Shown one piece after another: positions 8,064-18,653 of a stretch of 64,000 nt of DNA. The stretch lies in the NCBI RefSeq assembly GCF_014138435.1, contig NZ_JACJIM010000005.1:124001-188000 (forward strand), in the 5' to 3' direction. The position numbers were made by a program, and so were the translations under genes. Position 1 is the first letter of the stretch. Each line of letters opens with the position of its first letter. The stretch is from Methylobacterium fujisawaense (lineage in GTDB: Bacteria > Pseudomonadota > Alphaproteobacteria > Rhizobiales > Beijerinckiaceae). A model generated the notes under the pieces. That model was not told where the DNA came from, did no database searches, and saw only the letters and a list, made by a program, of their open reading frames with translations.

Positions 8064-9320
8064 TCAGCTCCAGGCGTGGAGCGGCGGGTTCACGCCGTTC
8101 AGGGCGTGGTTGCCCACGATCGCGTATTTCCAGCGGACCGGATCGTGCAGCGTGTGCGTGCGGGCGTTCCGCCAGTGCCGGTCGAGGTTCTCCGCCGCCA
8201 GGGTCGAGCGGGTGCCCGACAGCTCGAAGAGCTTGTTTGACGCCGCCAAGGCCACCTCGGTGGTGAGCACCTTTGCCTCGGCCACGGCGATCTGCGCTGC
8301 GGCGACCGCCTCGGCATCCGGTCGCGCCACGGCCGCGTCGAGGACGAGCCCGGCCCGGTCGAGCAGCGCTTCGGCGGCGTGCTGCCGGATGGTCAGATCG
8401 CCGATCGCGTGGATCGTGTAGGGATCGTCCGAGGCCCGTTCCAGCCCGCTATCGATCCAGGGGCGGGCCTTGTCGCGAACGAAGCGAATCGTGTCGTCCA
8501 GGGCCTCGCGGCCGATCCCGGCATCGACGGCCGCCTGGATAATCTGGAACACCGCGCCGTCGGCGGTGGGCGCCTCGTAGCCCTTCCAGGCGGGGACGAG
8601 ATGGGTCTTGGGTACCCGCACGTCCTCGATCAGCACGGTCCCGCTGGCCGTACCGCGCTGGCCGAAGCTCGACCAGTCGTCGATTACCGTCAGGCCGGGC
8701 GCGTCCCGCTCGGCGATGGCGTACCAAGCACGCCCGTCTCCATCGAGCGCCACGATCGGCACGAGATGCGCGAGAAGGGCGCCCGTGGCGTAGAATTTCT
8801 GGCCCCGCACGACGACGTGGTCGCCGTCATCGGTGAAGCGTGTGTCGAAATCGGCCGCCCGCTTGGTGCCGCGCTCCGAGAAGGCGTTGCCGAACCGCGT
8901 TCCGCGCAACACCTCCGAGAAGAGCAGGTGCTTCTGCGCCTCGTCCGACACGGTCCGGATGGCAGCCAGGATGCCGAGATGGTTCTGGGCGATCTGCGCG
9001 ATCGATGGATCGGCAGCCGCAAGGATGGCGATCACCTGGGCCAGGGTCCGGTACGAGACCTCCGGGCCGCCATACGCCCGCGGCACGTTGATCGACCAGA
9101 GGCCGCTCTGAGAGAAGGCGTCGAGTTCCGCCAGCGGTCGTGCGGCGTGGCGGTCCCGCTCCGAGGCGCCGCCCCGGAACGCGGCAGCCAGCCGCTGGGC
9201 GACGGCCAGCGCCTCGGCATCGTCACGGATCACATGGGCGGGGGAGGGCGGTCGCGTAGGGCCGGGAGCGCCCTGACGGCGCTCCGGCGCGAGCGTGCGC
9301 GCATCGACGGCGATGTTCAT
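8064..9320 (-). CDS. sfnB: SfnB-family sulfur acquisition oxidoreductase (acyl-CoA dehydrogenase fold)
   Basis: A 418-residue flavoprotein of the acyl-CoA dehydrogenase superfamily, in the branch with DszC and SfnB that acts in sulfur scavenging. Visible blocks are the N-terminal helical segment (about 32-140), the central beta domain with RGQKFYATGALLAH and FGQRGTASGTVLIEDVRVP, and the C-terminal helical bundle ending in HWRNARTHTLHDPVRWKY, which is typical of the DszC-like group. It starts 42 bp downstream of sfnG on the same strand, with GGAG before the ATG. The neighbour supports a role in dimethylsulfone or related sulfur-source use. The exact reaction of SfnB is not established. Confidence 0.85.
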   Translation of the reverse strand: MNIAVDARTLAPERRQGAPGPTRPPSPAHVIRDDAEALAVAQRLAAAFRGGASERDRHAARPLAELDAFSQSGLWSINVPRAYGGPEVSYRTLAQVIAILAAADPSIAQIAQNHLGILAAIRTVSDEAQKHLLFSEVLRGTRFGNAFSERGTKRAADFDTRFTDDGDHVVVRGQKFYATGALLAHLVPIVALDGDGRAWYAIAERDAPGLTVIDDWSSFGQRGTASGTVLIEDVRVPKTHLVPAWKGYEAPTADGAVFQIIQAAVDAGIGREALDDTIRFVRDKARPWIDSGLERASDDPYTIHAIGDLTIRQHAAEALLDRAGLVLDAAVARPDAEAVAAAQIAVAEAKVLTTEVALAASNKLFELSGTRSTLAAENLDRHWRNARTHTLHDPVRWKYAIVGNHALNGVNPPLHAWS

Positions 9321-9362
9321 GGCTCACTCCAGTCAGGCAGGATACGGATCGGCGTGCGACGC

Positions 9363-10478
9363 TCAGGCTGCCTCGGCATGCCGGTTCCGGGCGGCCTCAA
9401 GGGCGCGGACCCGGGGGATCACGTGCGCGCCGAAATACGCGACGTCTTCCTGGAAGTGCAGGAAGGCCAGCAGCGCGAGGTCCGTACCGGCATCCTTCAG
9501 CGCCAGGATCCGCTCGGCGATCTGGTCGGGCGTGCCGATCAGGTTGGTCTTGAAGCCGTCGTTGTACTGAACGAGATCCTCGAAGCTCGACTTCGCCCAG
9601 TTGCCTTCGCCTTCGGGCGAGGCCTTGCCGGCATTCTTCACCTCGTGGCCGAAAGCCCTCACGGCCTCGGGATCGGCATTGTCGATGATCTCCTGAAGGA
9701 CGGCGCGGGCTTCCTCCTCCGTGTCGCGGGCGATCACGAAGGCGTTCACGCCGATCCGGGGATAATTGCCGGTCTCGGCCGACTTGGCGCGGATGTCGTC
9801 CACCTGGGCCCGGATCGTCTCCGGCGTGCCGCCATTGGTGAAGTACCAGTCGGAGACGCGGGTCGCCATGTCGCGCGCCGCCCGGGACGAACCGCCCTGG
9901 AAGATCTCAGGCAGCGGCTGGGCGGGCTTCGGCTTCAACGTGTAGTCGCTGTAGCGATAGAAATCGCCGCGGAAGGTGAAGTTGTCCTGCGTCCAGATCC
10001 CGCGCAGGCTCCGGATGAATTCCTCGGACCGGCGGTAACGCTCGTCATGATCGAGCCAGGGCTCGCCGATGGCCCGGAACTCTCCCGAGAACCAGCCCGA
10101 CACGATGTTCACCGCGATGCGCCCCTCGGTGAGCTGCGAGATCGTGGCGATCTGCTTGGCGGCGAGGGTCGGATGCCACGGTCCGGGCAGAAGGGCGGCG
10201 ATGACCTTGAGCTTGGTCGTCGCGGCAAGCAGGGCGTGGCTGAAGGCCACCGATTCGTGCTGGTACTCAGCCCCGTAGCCGGCGGTGAACCGGATCTGCG
10301 TCAGCCCGTACTCGAACCCCGCCGCCTCGGCGATCTGGGCCAGCTTTCGATTGTACTCCGCATCCCAGCTCGTCCGCTGCGGGATCTTGCTGATCACGAG
10401 CCCACCGGAAACGTTGGGCACCCAGTAGGCGAACCGGATCGGCTCGCGCCGCGGGTCATCGGCGAAATGCCTTGTCAT
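9363..10478 (-). CDS. sfnG: FMNH2-dependent dimethylsulfone monooxygenase SfnG
   Basis: A bacterial luciferase-like (alpha/beta)8 monooxygenase of 371 residues. Known SfnG converts dimethylsulfone to methanesulfinate using FMNH2 supplied by a separate reductase. The sequence runs FAYWVPNVSGGLVISKIPQRT (16-36) and then HPTLAAKQIATISQLTEGR, NIVSGWFSGEF and IFQGGSSRAARDMATRVSDW, all in the order of the SsuD/SfnG group. No FMN reductase gene lies beside it, so reductant must come from elsewhere. Its promoter region is the 212 bp at 10479-10690, which contains the small inverted repeat CAGAA-AGTA-TTCTG (10582-10595). Confidence 0.93.
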   Translation of the reverse strand: MTRHFADDPRREPIRFAYWVPNVSGGLVISKIPQRTSWDAEYNRKLAQIAEAAGFEYGLTQIRFTAGYGAEYQHESVAFSHALLAATTKLKVIAALLPGPWHPTLAAKQIATISQLTEGRIAVNIVSGWFSGEFRAIGEPWLDHDERYRRSEEFIRSLRGIWTQDNFTFRGDFYRYSDYTLKPKPAQPLPEIFQGGSSRAARDMATRVSDWYFTNGGTPETIRAQVDDIRAKSAETGNYPRIGVNAFVIARDTEEEARAVLQEIIDNADPEAVRAFGHEVKNAGKASPEGEGNWAKSSFEDLVQYNDGFKTNLIGTPDQIAERILALKDAGTDLALLAFLHFQEDVAYFGAHVIPRVRALEAARNRHAEAA

Positions 10479-10643
10479 TCGGCGCTACCTCAGTTGCACG
10501 GCGGCCACGCGCCGTATCGTCTTTGGAAGATCGCCGCGAACTGAATACACTATGCACTGCGCGGCCGATCGATCTAGAACACAGAAAGTATTCTGGAGCG
10601 ACGGCGCGCGGTCAAAGGAACGGGTTGCTGTTTTTCAGCCGAA

Positions 10644-10668
10644 CCCGGCGAGACTTTTCCTCGTCGGG
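10644..10668 (-). terminator. Possible terminator after SURF1
   Basis: CCCGGCGAG (10644-10652) pairs with CTCGTCGGG (10660-10668), with one G-T pair and a 7-nt loop, 23 bp beyond the SURF1 stop. Read on the minus strand it is not followed by a clean T-run, so its strength is uncertain. Confidence 0.4.
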
Positions 10669-10690
10669 AGCCAAAGAGTTCGATTTTGTC

Positions 10691-11455
10691 CTAGGCCGCC
10701 CGGGGCTCGGCCGAATCGTGCAGGCGGCGCCACGCAAAGACCGAGAAGACGCCGATCAGACAGGCGGCGAGGCCGAACCACGTGAACGCGTATTGCAGAT
10801 GGTTGTTGGGGAGGTCGACGCGGAGCTGACCGCCCCGCGGCCAGGTCGTCTGTCCCGGGACGGCATCGGCCTCGATCAGGTAGGGCGCCACCGTGCCGAG
10901 GCCGCGGGCCGCGGCGATGCCGGCGATATCCCGATTGAACCACTCGCCACGGGCCGGGTCGGGCGCCGGCACGAACATCCCCCGGGCCTCGCTGGACCGG
11001 AGGATTCCAGTGACCGTCGTCGGCCCCTCGATCAGGCCATCCCGGCGATCACCCTGCGCCTTCAGTTCCGTGGGCACGAAGCCCCGGTTGATCAACACGA
11101 TGCTGTCGTCGTCGCGGCGCAGGGGCGTGAGAACATAGAAGCCTTGCAGGGCGCGTCCCGGCGTCTCGCCGGCTGCCAGGCCGTGGACGAGGGTCTCCCG
11201 GTCGTTGAGGAAGCGCCCGGAGACCCGGACATGCCGAAACTCGTCACGCTCCGGAGTCCAGGCCTCCGGCGCCGGGGGCGCCACGGGCTCGGCCCGGCTT
11301 TGCCGAACGATCCGCGCGATCAGGTCTTCCTTCCAGGCCTTGCGTTCGAGCTGCCATGTCCCGAGGCCGAGCAGGATGGCCAGAGCGATCAAGGACGCGA
11401 TTCCCGGCGCGACGAGATCGCGCCAGGCGGCCCGCTTCGTTTCGGCAGCGGTCAC
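10691..11455 (-). CDS. SURF1 family cytochrome c oxidase assembly protein
   Basis: A 254-residue inner-membrane protein with one TM helix near each end (about 15-36 and 220-242) and a large periplasmic domain between them, the SURF1 topology. Family blocks seen are LGTWQLERKAWKEDLI near the N terminus, VLINRGFVP in the middle and NNHLQYAFTWFGLA before the last helix. SURF1 helps insert heme a during assembly of oxidase subunit I. The start is GTG (11453-11455), overlapping the DUF983 stop by 4 bp, which implies coupled translation. It is the last gene of the oxidase cluster. Confidence 0.92.
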   Translation of the reverse strand: MTAAETKRAAWRDLVAPGIASLIALAILLGLGTWQLERKAWKEDLIARIVRQSRAEPVAPPAPEAWTPERDEFRHVRVSGRFLNDRETLVHGLAAGETPGRALQGFYVLTPLRRDDDSIVLINRGFVPTELKAQGDRRDGLIEGPTTVTGILRSSEARGMFVPAPDPARGEWFNRDIAGIAAARGLGTVAPYLIEADAVPGQTTWPRGGQLRVDLPNNHLQYAFTWFGLAACLIGVFSVFAWRRLHDSAEPRAA

Positions 11456-11832
11456 GGCTCGAAGCGCCCTTCCTCGGCCCGATTGCTGAACTGAAGGGCG
11501 ACCAGAAGGCCCTTGAGCGGTCGAACCAGGATCAGGCTGAGCCCGACGGAGAGTGTCAGTGCCACCGTGGCGTGAACCCAGATCGGCGGCTCGTAGGTGA
11601 TCTCCAGCCACAGGGCGAGGCCCACGACGATGAGGCCGACGATCGACATCACGAAGAAGGCCGGCCCATCCGCGGAGTCGAAATGCGCGTAGTCGAGGCC
11701 GCAGGCCTCGCAGGAGGGGCGTAGGGTGAGAAACCCCTTGAACAGATGGCCCTCGCCGCAACGCGGGCACCGGCCGCGCAGGCCGGTGGGGATCGGGGGC
11801 GGCGGCGAATAGGTTCGGTTGTCCACGGGCAT
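11452..11832 (-). CDS. DUF983 family membrane protein in the oxidase cluster
   Basis: 126 residues. An N-terminal zinc-ribbon-like part contains CPRCGEGHLFKG and a second Cys pair (CEACGLDYAHFD), followed by two TM helices (about 56-78 and 84-104). This is the arrangement of DUF983 proteins, which regularly sit between ctaE and SURF1 in alphaproteobacteria. The molecular role is unknown; context points to oxidase assembly. A terminator-like hairpin lies upstream at 11921-11942, so DUF983-SURF1 may have its own promoter in 11833-11920. Confidence 0.88.
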   Translation of the reverse strand: MPVDNRTYSPPPPIPTGLRGRCPRCGEGHLFKGFLTLRPSCEACGLDYAHFDSADGPAFFVMSIVGLIVVGLALWLEITYEPPIWVHATVALTLSVGLSLILVRPLKGLLVALQFSNRAEEGRFEP

Positions 11833-11920
11833 ACTCCAGAACAGCTCCGCGCGGACCCCGGTCGTCCCGCGCCCGGGCCGTCCTATCCGATATGGGGATC
11901 ACGAAGCGTCGGAAATGCAA

Positions 11921-11942
11921 AAGGGCGGCCTGAGCCGCCCTT
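11921..11942 (-). terminator. Intrinsic terminator downstream of ctaE
   Basis: AAGGGCGGC (11921-11929) and GCCGCCCTT (11934-11942) form a perfect 9-bp stem with a 4-nt loop. Read on the minus strand the stem is followed by TTTTGC, giving a short U-tract. It lies 37 bp past the ctaE stop, in the right place to end the ctaC-to-ctaE transcript. Confidence 0.75.
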
Positions 11943-11978
11943 CGCAGGTCCGCCATGCATCGGCGGGATGCTTCGGTC

Positions 11979-12842
11979 TCAGTGAGCGCCGCCGCCGTGG
12001 AAGACGCCCGAGCCCCACACGTAGATGGCAGCGAACAGGAACAGCCATACGACGTCGACGAAGTGCCAGTACCAGGCGGCGAACTCGAAGCCGAGATGCT
12101 GGCGCGGGGTGAACTGGCCCGCATAGACGCGGAACAGGCAGACCGCGAGGAAGATCGTGCCGATGATGACGTGGGCGCCATGGAAGCCCGTCGCCATGAA
12201 GAATGTCGACGCGTAGATGCTTCCCGAAAAGCCGAATTCGGCGTGGCTGTACTCGTAGGCCTGGCAGGCTGTGAACAGAACGCCGAGGATGATCGTCAGC
12301 CACAGGCCGTATTTCAGGCCCTTGCGGTCGCCCTCGATCAGCGCGTGGTGGGCCCAGGTCACCGTGGTGCCGGAGGTCAGCAGGATCAGCGTGTTGAGGA
12401 GCGGCAGATGCCAGGGATCGAATGCCTCGATACCCTTCGGCGGCCAGACGCCGCCGGTAAACTCCACACGCGAGACCTGGATGGGATCGGCGGTGTAGAG
12501 CGCGGCCTCGAAGTAGGCCCAGAACCACGCGACGAAGAACATCACCTCGGAGGCGATGAACATCATCATGCCGTAGCGGTGGTGCAGCTGGACGACGCGG
12601 GTGTGATCGCCAGAATTGGCTTCGTGGGCGACGTCCCGCCACCACGAGAACATCGTGTAGAGGACGCCGATCGTGCCGGCCCCGAAGATGTAGGGGCCTG
12701 GGCTCAGGGTGCCGATCTGGAGGCTCTTCATCCAGAACACGGCGCCGAACGCCATCAGGAAGCCTGAAAAGGCCCCGATCAACGGCCACGGGCTCGGACT
12801 CAGGATGTGATAGTCGTGATTCTTGGCGTCCGCCTCGGCCAT
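11979..12842 (-). CDS. ctaE: Cytochrome c oxidase subunit III
   Basis: A 287-residue subunit III of the aa3-type oxidase with seven predicted TM helices. It begins [20 protein letters not shown], and contains [15 protein letters not shown], the [14 protein letters not shown] helix, and [20 protein letters not shown]; it ends with [18 protein letters not shown], all hallmarks of COX3. Subunit III stabilises the catalytic core and proton uptake. The ATG at 12840-12842 is chosen over an in-frame ATG 15 codons earlier, because the upstream residues do not resemble COX3. Confidence 0.96.
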   Translation of the reverse strand: MAEADAKNHDYHILSPSPWPLIGAFSGFLMAFGAVFWMKSLQIGTLSPGPYIFGAGTIGVLYTMFSWWRDVAHEANSGDHTRVVQLHHRYGMMMFIASEVMFFVAWFWAYFEAALYTADPIQVSRVEFTGGVWPPKGIEAFDPWHLPLLNTLILLTSGTTVTWAHHALIEGDRKGLKYGLWLTIILGVLFTACQAYEYSHAEFGFSGSIYASTFFMATGFHGAHVIIGTIFLAVCLFRVYAGQFTPRQHLGFEFAAWYWHFVDVVWLFLFAAIYVWGSGVFHGGGAH

Positions 12843-12996
12843 CGTCCCGTCGCTCCTCACCCTCGTGCCCCGCGCCGTTCCCGGCATCCGGCCTTACGCT
12901 GTTCGTTGCTTGCTCTTGGCCGGGCGCGGCCGACACCACACCCAAGCTTGCCCGAACGTTTAGTCGGTGCAGCCCCGTCTTGTCACGGGTCCGCGA

Positions 12997-13608
12997 TCAG
13001 AAATCGCCCTTCGTCTCCGAAGAACCGGACTTCGCCCCCGTCGCCTTGACCGGCTGGCCGTTCTTGGAGGCGAAGTACGTGTAGGACAGCGTCATCTCCG
13101 AGAGATGCGCGGTGTTCGAATCGTCCCGGACGGCCGGATCGACATAGAACACCACGGGCACGTCCAGTGTCTCGCCGGGCTGAAGCGTCTGCTCGTTGAA
13201 GCAGAAACAGGCGATCTTGACGAAATAGCCGCCCATCAGGCCGGGCTGGACGTTGAAGGTGGCCACACCCGCCGACGGTGCGCTGCCGACATTCTGCACC
13301 CGGAAGAAGACGGTCTTCGTCTCGCCGAGCTTCGCTTCGACGCGGCTCACTTCCGGGACGAACTTCCAGGACAGCCCCGGCGCGACGTTGGTGTCGAAAT
13401 GCACGACCATGCTGTCGTCGGTGCGTGCCGCGGAGGCGGCGAGCGCCGGTCCCTGGCGGGGCGTTCCGTCGTAGCCGGTCGCCTTGCAGAACGCGTTGTA
13501 GAGAGGGACCGACGCGAAGGCGAGGCCGACCATGCCGACGGCGAGACCGGCGCAGGCGATGGCGGTACGCTTGGCGCCGCGACCCGGTCCGGAAGGGGCA
13601 GCTGTCAT
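12997..13608 (-). CDS. ctaG: Cytochrome c oxidase assembly protein CtaG (Cox11)
   Basis: Delivers copper to the CuB site of subunit I. 203 residues: a short cytoplasmic tail, one TM helix (about 14-36), then a periplasmic Ig-like domain. Copper-binding residues are visible as C134 and C136 in KIACFCFNEQ, and the conserved C41 just after the membrane (YNAFCKATGYDGT) is present. It sits between the CoxF-like gene (10-bp gap) and ctaE (154-bp gap), the usual alphaproteobacterial order. Confidence 0.95.
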   Translation of the reverse strand: MTAAPSGPGRGAKRTAIACAGLAVGMVGLAFASVPLYNAFCKATGYDGTPRQGPALAASAARTDDSMVVHFDTNVAPGLSWKFVPEVSRVEAKLGETKTVFFRVQNVGSAPSAGVATFNVQPGLMGGYFVKIACFCFNEQTLQPGETLDVPVVFYVDPAVRDDSNTAHLSEMTLSYTYFASKNGQPVKATGAKSGSSETKGDF

Positions 13609-13618
13609 CGCGAACTCC

Positions 13619-13783
13619 TCAGAGCGGCCGGCTCAGGATCTGCGGTCCGAGCTTGACGATCGTCAGCACGAAGAACAGCAAAACCCAGGCGCCGAGGGCC
13701 AGCGCGATGGCCACGGAGCGCTTCCGGCGGCGCGCTTCCTCCTCGGGGGTGAGTGGCCGGTACTGGATCTCGGGATCCGCCAT
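13619..13783 (-). CDS. CoxF-like small membrane protein (54 aa)
   Basis: Begins MADPEIQYRPLTPEEEARRRKRS, followed by one TM helix (about 24-43) and a short tail TIVKLGPQILSRPL. Proteins of this size and pattern occur between ctaB and ctaG in many alphaproteobacteria and are sometimes called CoxF; the role is unclear and presumably concerns oxidase assembly. Gaps to ctaB (5 bp) and ctaG (10 bp) show operon membership. ATG at 13781-13783. Confidence 0.85.
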   Translation of the reverse strand: MADPEIQYRPLTPEEEARRRKRSVAIALALGAWVLLFFVLTIVKLGPQILSRPL

Positions 13784-13788
13784 GGCGC

Positions 13789-14739
13789 TCAGCCCAGGAC
13801 CGGGCGGAACAGGCCGAAGCTCTGCTCGGCCAGGAGCGCCGAGAACAGCGCGAACAGGTAGAGGATCGAGAAGCCGAACATGCCCATGGCGGCACGCTTC
13901 TCGGCATCGCCCTCGCGGTTCCGGAGAACCCGGATGCTGAAGGCCACCATACCGAGGCCGCCCACGAGGCCGACCACCGCGTAGACGAGGCCGCCGAAGC
14001 CGAGCGCGACCGGCACGAGGCCGAGGGGCGCGAGGAGCAGCGAGTACCACACGATCTGGCGGCGGGTGGAGGCCGGGCCGGCGACGTTCGGCATCATCGG
14101 GATGCCGGCGCGGGCGTACTCGTCGGCCTTGATCAGGGCGAGCGCCCAGAAGTGGGGCGGGGTCCAGATGAAGATGATGGCGAACAGGATCAGGGACTCG
14201 ATGCCCACCGAGCCGGTCACCACCGCCTGACCGATGACCGGCGGCAGGGCGCCCGCGGCGCCGCCGATGACGATGTTCTGCGCCGTCGCCCGCTTCAGCC
14301 ACATGGAATAGACCACCGCGTAGAACACGATGGTGAAGGCCAGGAGCGCCGCGGCCAGCCAGTTGGCGGTGAGGCCCAGCACCAGCACGGACGCCACCGA
14401 GAGGAACAGGCCGAAGCCGAGGGCCTCCTCCGACGTGATCTTGCCCGCAGGGATCGGCCGCGTCGCCGTGCGGCTCATCACGGCGTCGATATCCGCGTCC
14501 CACCACATGTTGAGGCAGCCGGAGGCACCGGCGCCGACCGCGATGGCGAGCAGCGAGATCGCGCCGATCGCCGGCTGCACGTGCCCGTGGGAGACCACCA
14601 TGCCGACCAGGGCGGTGAAGATGACGAGGACCATCACCCGCGGCTTCAGCAGGGCGAAATAGTCCGGAACGTCGCCGCCGGCGCTCGTGAGGGCCGGGGC
14701 GGGGACCTCCGGTCCGATCGTGTTCGTCAGGCTCGTCAT
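13789..14739 (-). CDS. ctaB: Protoheme IX farnesyltransferase (heme O synthase)
   Basis: UbiA-family prenyltransferase of 316 residues with about nine TM helices that attaches a farnesyl group to heme b to give heme O, the precursor of heme A. The first polyprenyl-diphosphate block is [20 protein letters not shown] (about residues 77-96), containing the D-x-x-x-D and the TRPIPAGKI end. The second block is [19 protein letters not shown] in its usual place. It lies between ctaD (215-bp gap) and the CoxF-like gene. Confidence 0.96.
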   Translation of the reverse strand: MTSLTNTIGPEVPAPALTSAGGDVPDYFALLKPRVMVLVIFTALVGMVVSHGHVQPAIGAISLLAIAVGAGASGCLNMWWDADIDAVMSRTATRPIPAGKITSEEALGFGLFLSVASVLVLGLTANWLAAALLAFTIVFYAVVYSMWLKRATAQNIVIGGAAGALPPVIGQAVVTGSVGIESLILFAIIFIWTPPHFWALALIKADEYARAGIPMMPNVAGPASTRRQIVWYSLLLAPLGLVPVALGFGGLVYAVVGLVGGLGMVAFSIRVLRNREGDAEKRAAMGMFGFSILYLFALFSALLAEQSFGLFRPVLG

Positions 14740-14920
14740 CGCGTCTGCCGCTGCTGTGTCGGCGCCCGGCCGCGCGCGTCACGGCCGAGTCGGTTCTCGA
14801 ATTCGACGTGTTCCAAGAGTCGGCGTGAGCGGGGCCCAGGACGTCGTCCTCGGCCCGTGCGGATCGCCCTCAACGCTCGCCCTTGCCGGGAGGTCGGCCG
14901 ACCGGCCTCCGGGGAAGGGC

Positions 14921-14942
14921 GAGGGCCGCAGATGCGGCCCTC
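14921..14942 (-). terminator. Hairpin downstream of ctaD
   Basis: GAGGGCCGCA (14921-14930) pairs perfectly with TGCGGCCCTC (14933-14942) over 10 bp with a 2-nt loop, 13 bp beyond the ctaD stop. There is no T-run, so it may act as an mRNA stabiliser or partial terminator separating ctaCD from the assembly genes. Confidence 0.55.
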
Positions 14943-14954
14943 GCGAGGTCTCTA

Positions 14955-16622
<1,668 letters not shown>

Positions 16623-16633
16623 TCAGCCGGGGC

Positions 16634-17473
16634 TCAGCGGGCCTCGGCGAAGCTCGTGCCGTTGTCGATGCGGGCGTACTTGGTCTTCGCCTCCTTCAGC
16701 CATTCGGCATAGGCCTGCTCGCTGACCACGCGGACCACGATCGGCATGTAGGCATGGCGCTGGCCGCACAGCTCGGAGCACTGACCGTGGAAGGTGCCTT
16801 CCTTGTCGGCCTTGAACCACATCTGGTTCAGGCGGCCGGGAACGGCGTCGATCTTGAAGCCGAAGGCCGGCATGGCCCAGGAATGCAGCACATCGGCAGC
16901 GGTGACCTGGATCTTCACGATCTTGTTGACCGGAACGACCATCTCGTTGTCGGTCTGGAGCAGGCGCGGCTGCTTGTCCTCGTCGATGTTGGCGTCGAAG
17001 GTGAAGCCGCCGCCGGCCTCGGTCTGCGGGTACTCGTAGGACCAGTACCACGCGTGGCCGATGACCTTGACGATCATGTCGGCCTTCGGATCCGAGAGCT
17101 GCGTGCGCAGCAGGCGGAAGGACGGGATCGCGACGGCGACCAGGATCAGCACCGGCACGATCGTCCAGGCGATCTCGATGGCGGTGTTGTGCGTGGTGCG
17201 CGACGGCGTCGGGTTCCGCTTCTCGCTGAAGCGGTAGATGCACCAGAGGATCAGCCCCAGGACGAAGACGGAAATCCCGAGGGATAGCCAGTGCAGGCCG
17301 ATTTCGAAGTTCAGGATGTCGCGCGCGTTGTCGGTGACCGGAATCTGCCGGTCCATCTCCCACGGCACGGGCTGACCGAAGCCCGCAGCCTGCGCGCCTG
17401 ATATCGGGAAGAGCAGGGCGCCGAGAGCGGCGAGGCTCCAGAGTGACCGGTTGATCGTCCGCACCGTCCGCAT
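16634..17473 (-). CDS. ctaC: Cytochrome c oxidase subunit II
   Basis: 279 residues: a signal/anchor segment (about 8-29, ending AQA), two TM helices (about 62-80 and 99-117), then the periplasmic cupredoxin domain. The CuA centre is complete: H197, C232, E234, C236, H240 and M243 in CSELCGQRHAYM. It accepts electrons from cytochrome c. ATG at 17471-17473 has GAGAGGCAG immediately upstream. It is the first gene of the oxidase cluster; its promoter must lie in the 300 bp shared with fdhD. Confidence 0.97.
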   Translation of the reverse strand: MRTVRTINRSLWSLAALGALLFPISGAQAAGFGQPVPWEMDRQIPVTDNARDILNFEIGLHWLSLGISVFVLGLILWCIYRFSEKRNPTPSRTTHNTAIEIAWTIVPVLILVAVAIPSFRLLRTQLSDPKADMIVKVIGHAWYWSYEYPQTEAGGGFTFDANIDEDKQPRLLQTDNEMVVPVNKIVKIQVTAADVLHSWAMPAFGFKIDAVPGRLNQMWFKADKEGTFHGQCSELCGQRHAYMPIVVRVVSEQAYAEWLKEAKTKYARIDNGTSFAEAR

Positions 17474-17773
17474 CTGCCTCTCGTGGCTCCCTTGAACTAT
17501 CTGGCTGCCGCCGAACCGTCCCGTCTTGACTGCGTGCGGGATTGTACCGACGTGACGGAGTACCGGTTGTGTCACCCGGCATTATCCGACCGGGGCTTCA
17601 GACCACAAGGGCCGGCGAGGTGCAACCGCACAAGCGTCGCATCGCGCGCTTTCCAGCCAGTTGGCGGTGTCTCGTGGCGTCGGCGCACTAGGGAACGGCG
17701 AAATCATTCACGGTCGCATGGCGCGGGGGATGTGCCATCGCCGGCCGTTCGTATCACCCCATCGGAGTTCGAG
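17474..17773. other. Divergent intergenic region ctaC / fdhD
   Basis: About 300 bp without a credible gene. It must hold divergent promoters for the oxidase cluster (minus) and fdhD (plus). A GGAG Shine-Dalgarno sequence precedes the fdhD ATG. I see no clear operator. Confidence 0.5.
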
Positions 17774-18616
17774 ATGTCGACGGAAACCGGAAGTCGAACG
17801 TCCGGTCTGCCGCCCTGCGCGGTGCCGGTGTCCATGCAGGTGATGGCCTATGACGGTTCGGCGCCGAAGCCGGACACGCGGGCGCTCGCAGCGGAGGCGC
17901 CGGTCAACCTCGTCTACGGCAGCGTGCCGCACGCGGTGATGATGGCGACGCCCGCCGATCTGGAGGATTTCGCCTACGGGTTCAGCCTCACGGAAGGGAT
18001 CGTGGACAGCGTGGACGAGATCCGCGCGACCCGGGTCGAGATGGCCGAGGACGGCCTGCGCCTTCACGTCGATCTGGCGCCCGGTCGGCTTCGCGAGCAC
18101 TTGGCGCGCAAGCGCGCCATCAGCGGCCGGACCGGTTGCGGCGTCTGTGGCATCGAGGATCTGGCGCAACTGCCGCGGGCCGGGGGGCGGGCCGCGTCCG
18201 AAGTCCGGATCGCTCTACCGGCCATTGCCCGCGCGCTCTCCGATCTGGATCGGGCGCAGGTGCTCGGCGCGCAGACGCGCGCCGTTCACGCGGCGGCCTG
18301 GGCTCGCCGCGACGGCAGCCTCGCGGCGGTCCGTGAGGATGTCGGCCGCCACAACGCCCTCGACAAGCTGATCGGCGCCCTGATGCGGGCGGGCACGCCC
18401 GCGGACGAGGGCTTTCTCGTCATCACCAGCCGCTGCTCGTTCGAGATGGTTGAAAAGGCCGCACGGCTCGGCGCGGCTGTGATCGTCGCCATCTCGGCAC
18501 CGACGTCGCTGGCCCTCGAACGTGCCCGATCCTATGGCCTGACGCTCTGCGCCATCGCGCGGGCCGATACCGTCACGGTCTTCACGGGCGCAGAGAGGCT
18601 GACCACCGGCGGCTGA
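17774..18616 (+). CDS. fdhD: Formate dehydrogenase accessory sulfurtransferase FdhD
   Basis: Transfers sulfur from the cysteine desulfurase to the molybdenum or tungsten bis-MGD cofactor, which formate dehydrogenases require. 280 residues. The conserved cysteine loop is present as GRTGCGVCGIEDL (about residues 120-132), preceded by EAPVNLVYGSVPHAVMMATPADLEDFAYGF and followed by EDVGRHNALDKLIG and SRCSFEMVEKAARLG. No formate dehydrogenase structural gene is in the window, so it must serve a remote locus, which is consistent with a methylotroph that oxidises formate. Confidence 0.95.
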   Translation: MSTETGSRTSGLPPCAVPVSMQVMAYDGSAPKPDTRALAAEAPVNLVYGSVPHAVMMATPADLEDFAYGFSLTEGIVDSVDEIRATRVEMAEDGLRLHVDLAPGRLREHLARKRAISGRTGCGVCGIEDLAQLPRAGGRAASEVRIALPAIARALSDLDRAQVLGAQTRAVHAAAWARRDGSLAAVREDVGRHNALDKLIGALMRAGTPADEGFLVITSRCSFEMVEKAARLGAAVIVAISAPTSLALERARSYGLTLCAIARADTVTVFTGAERLTTGG

Positions 18617-18653
18617 CCATCGGCGGGTGACGCCGAGGCCAGAGCCTGCGCGC

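Noticed and set aside
10479..10690. Riboswitch or sigma-54 promoter before sfnG
   Set aside because: No SAM-type riboswitch core and no -24/-12 element on the minus strand could be found by eye.
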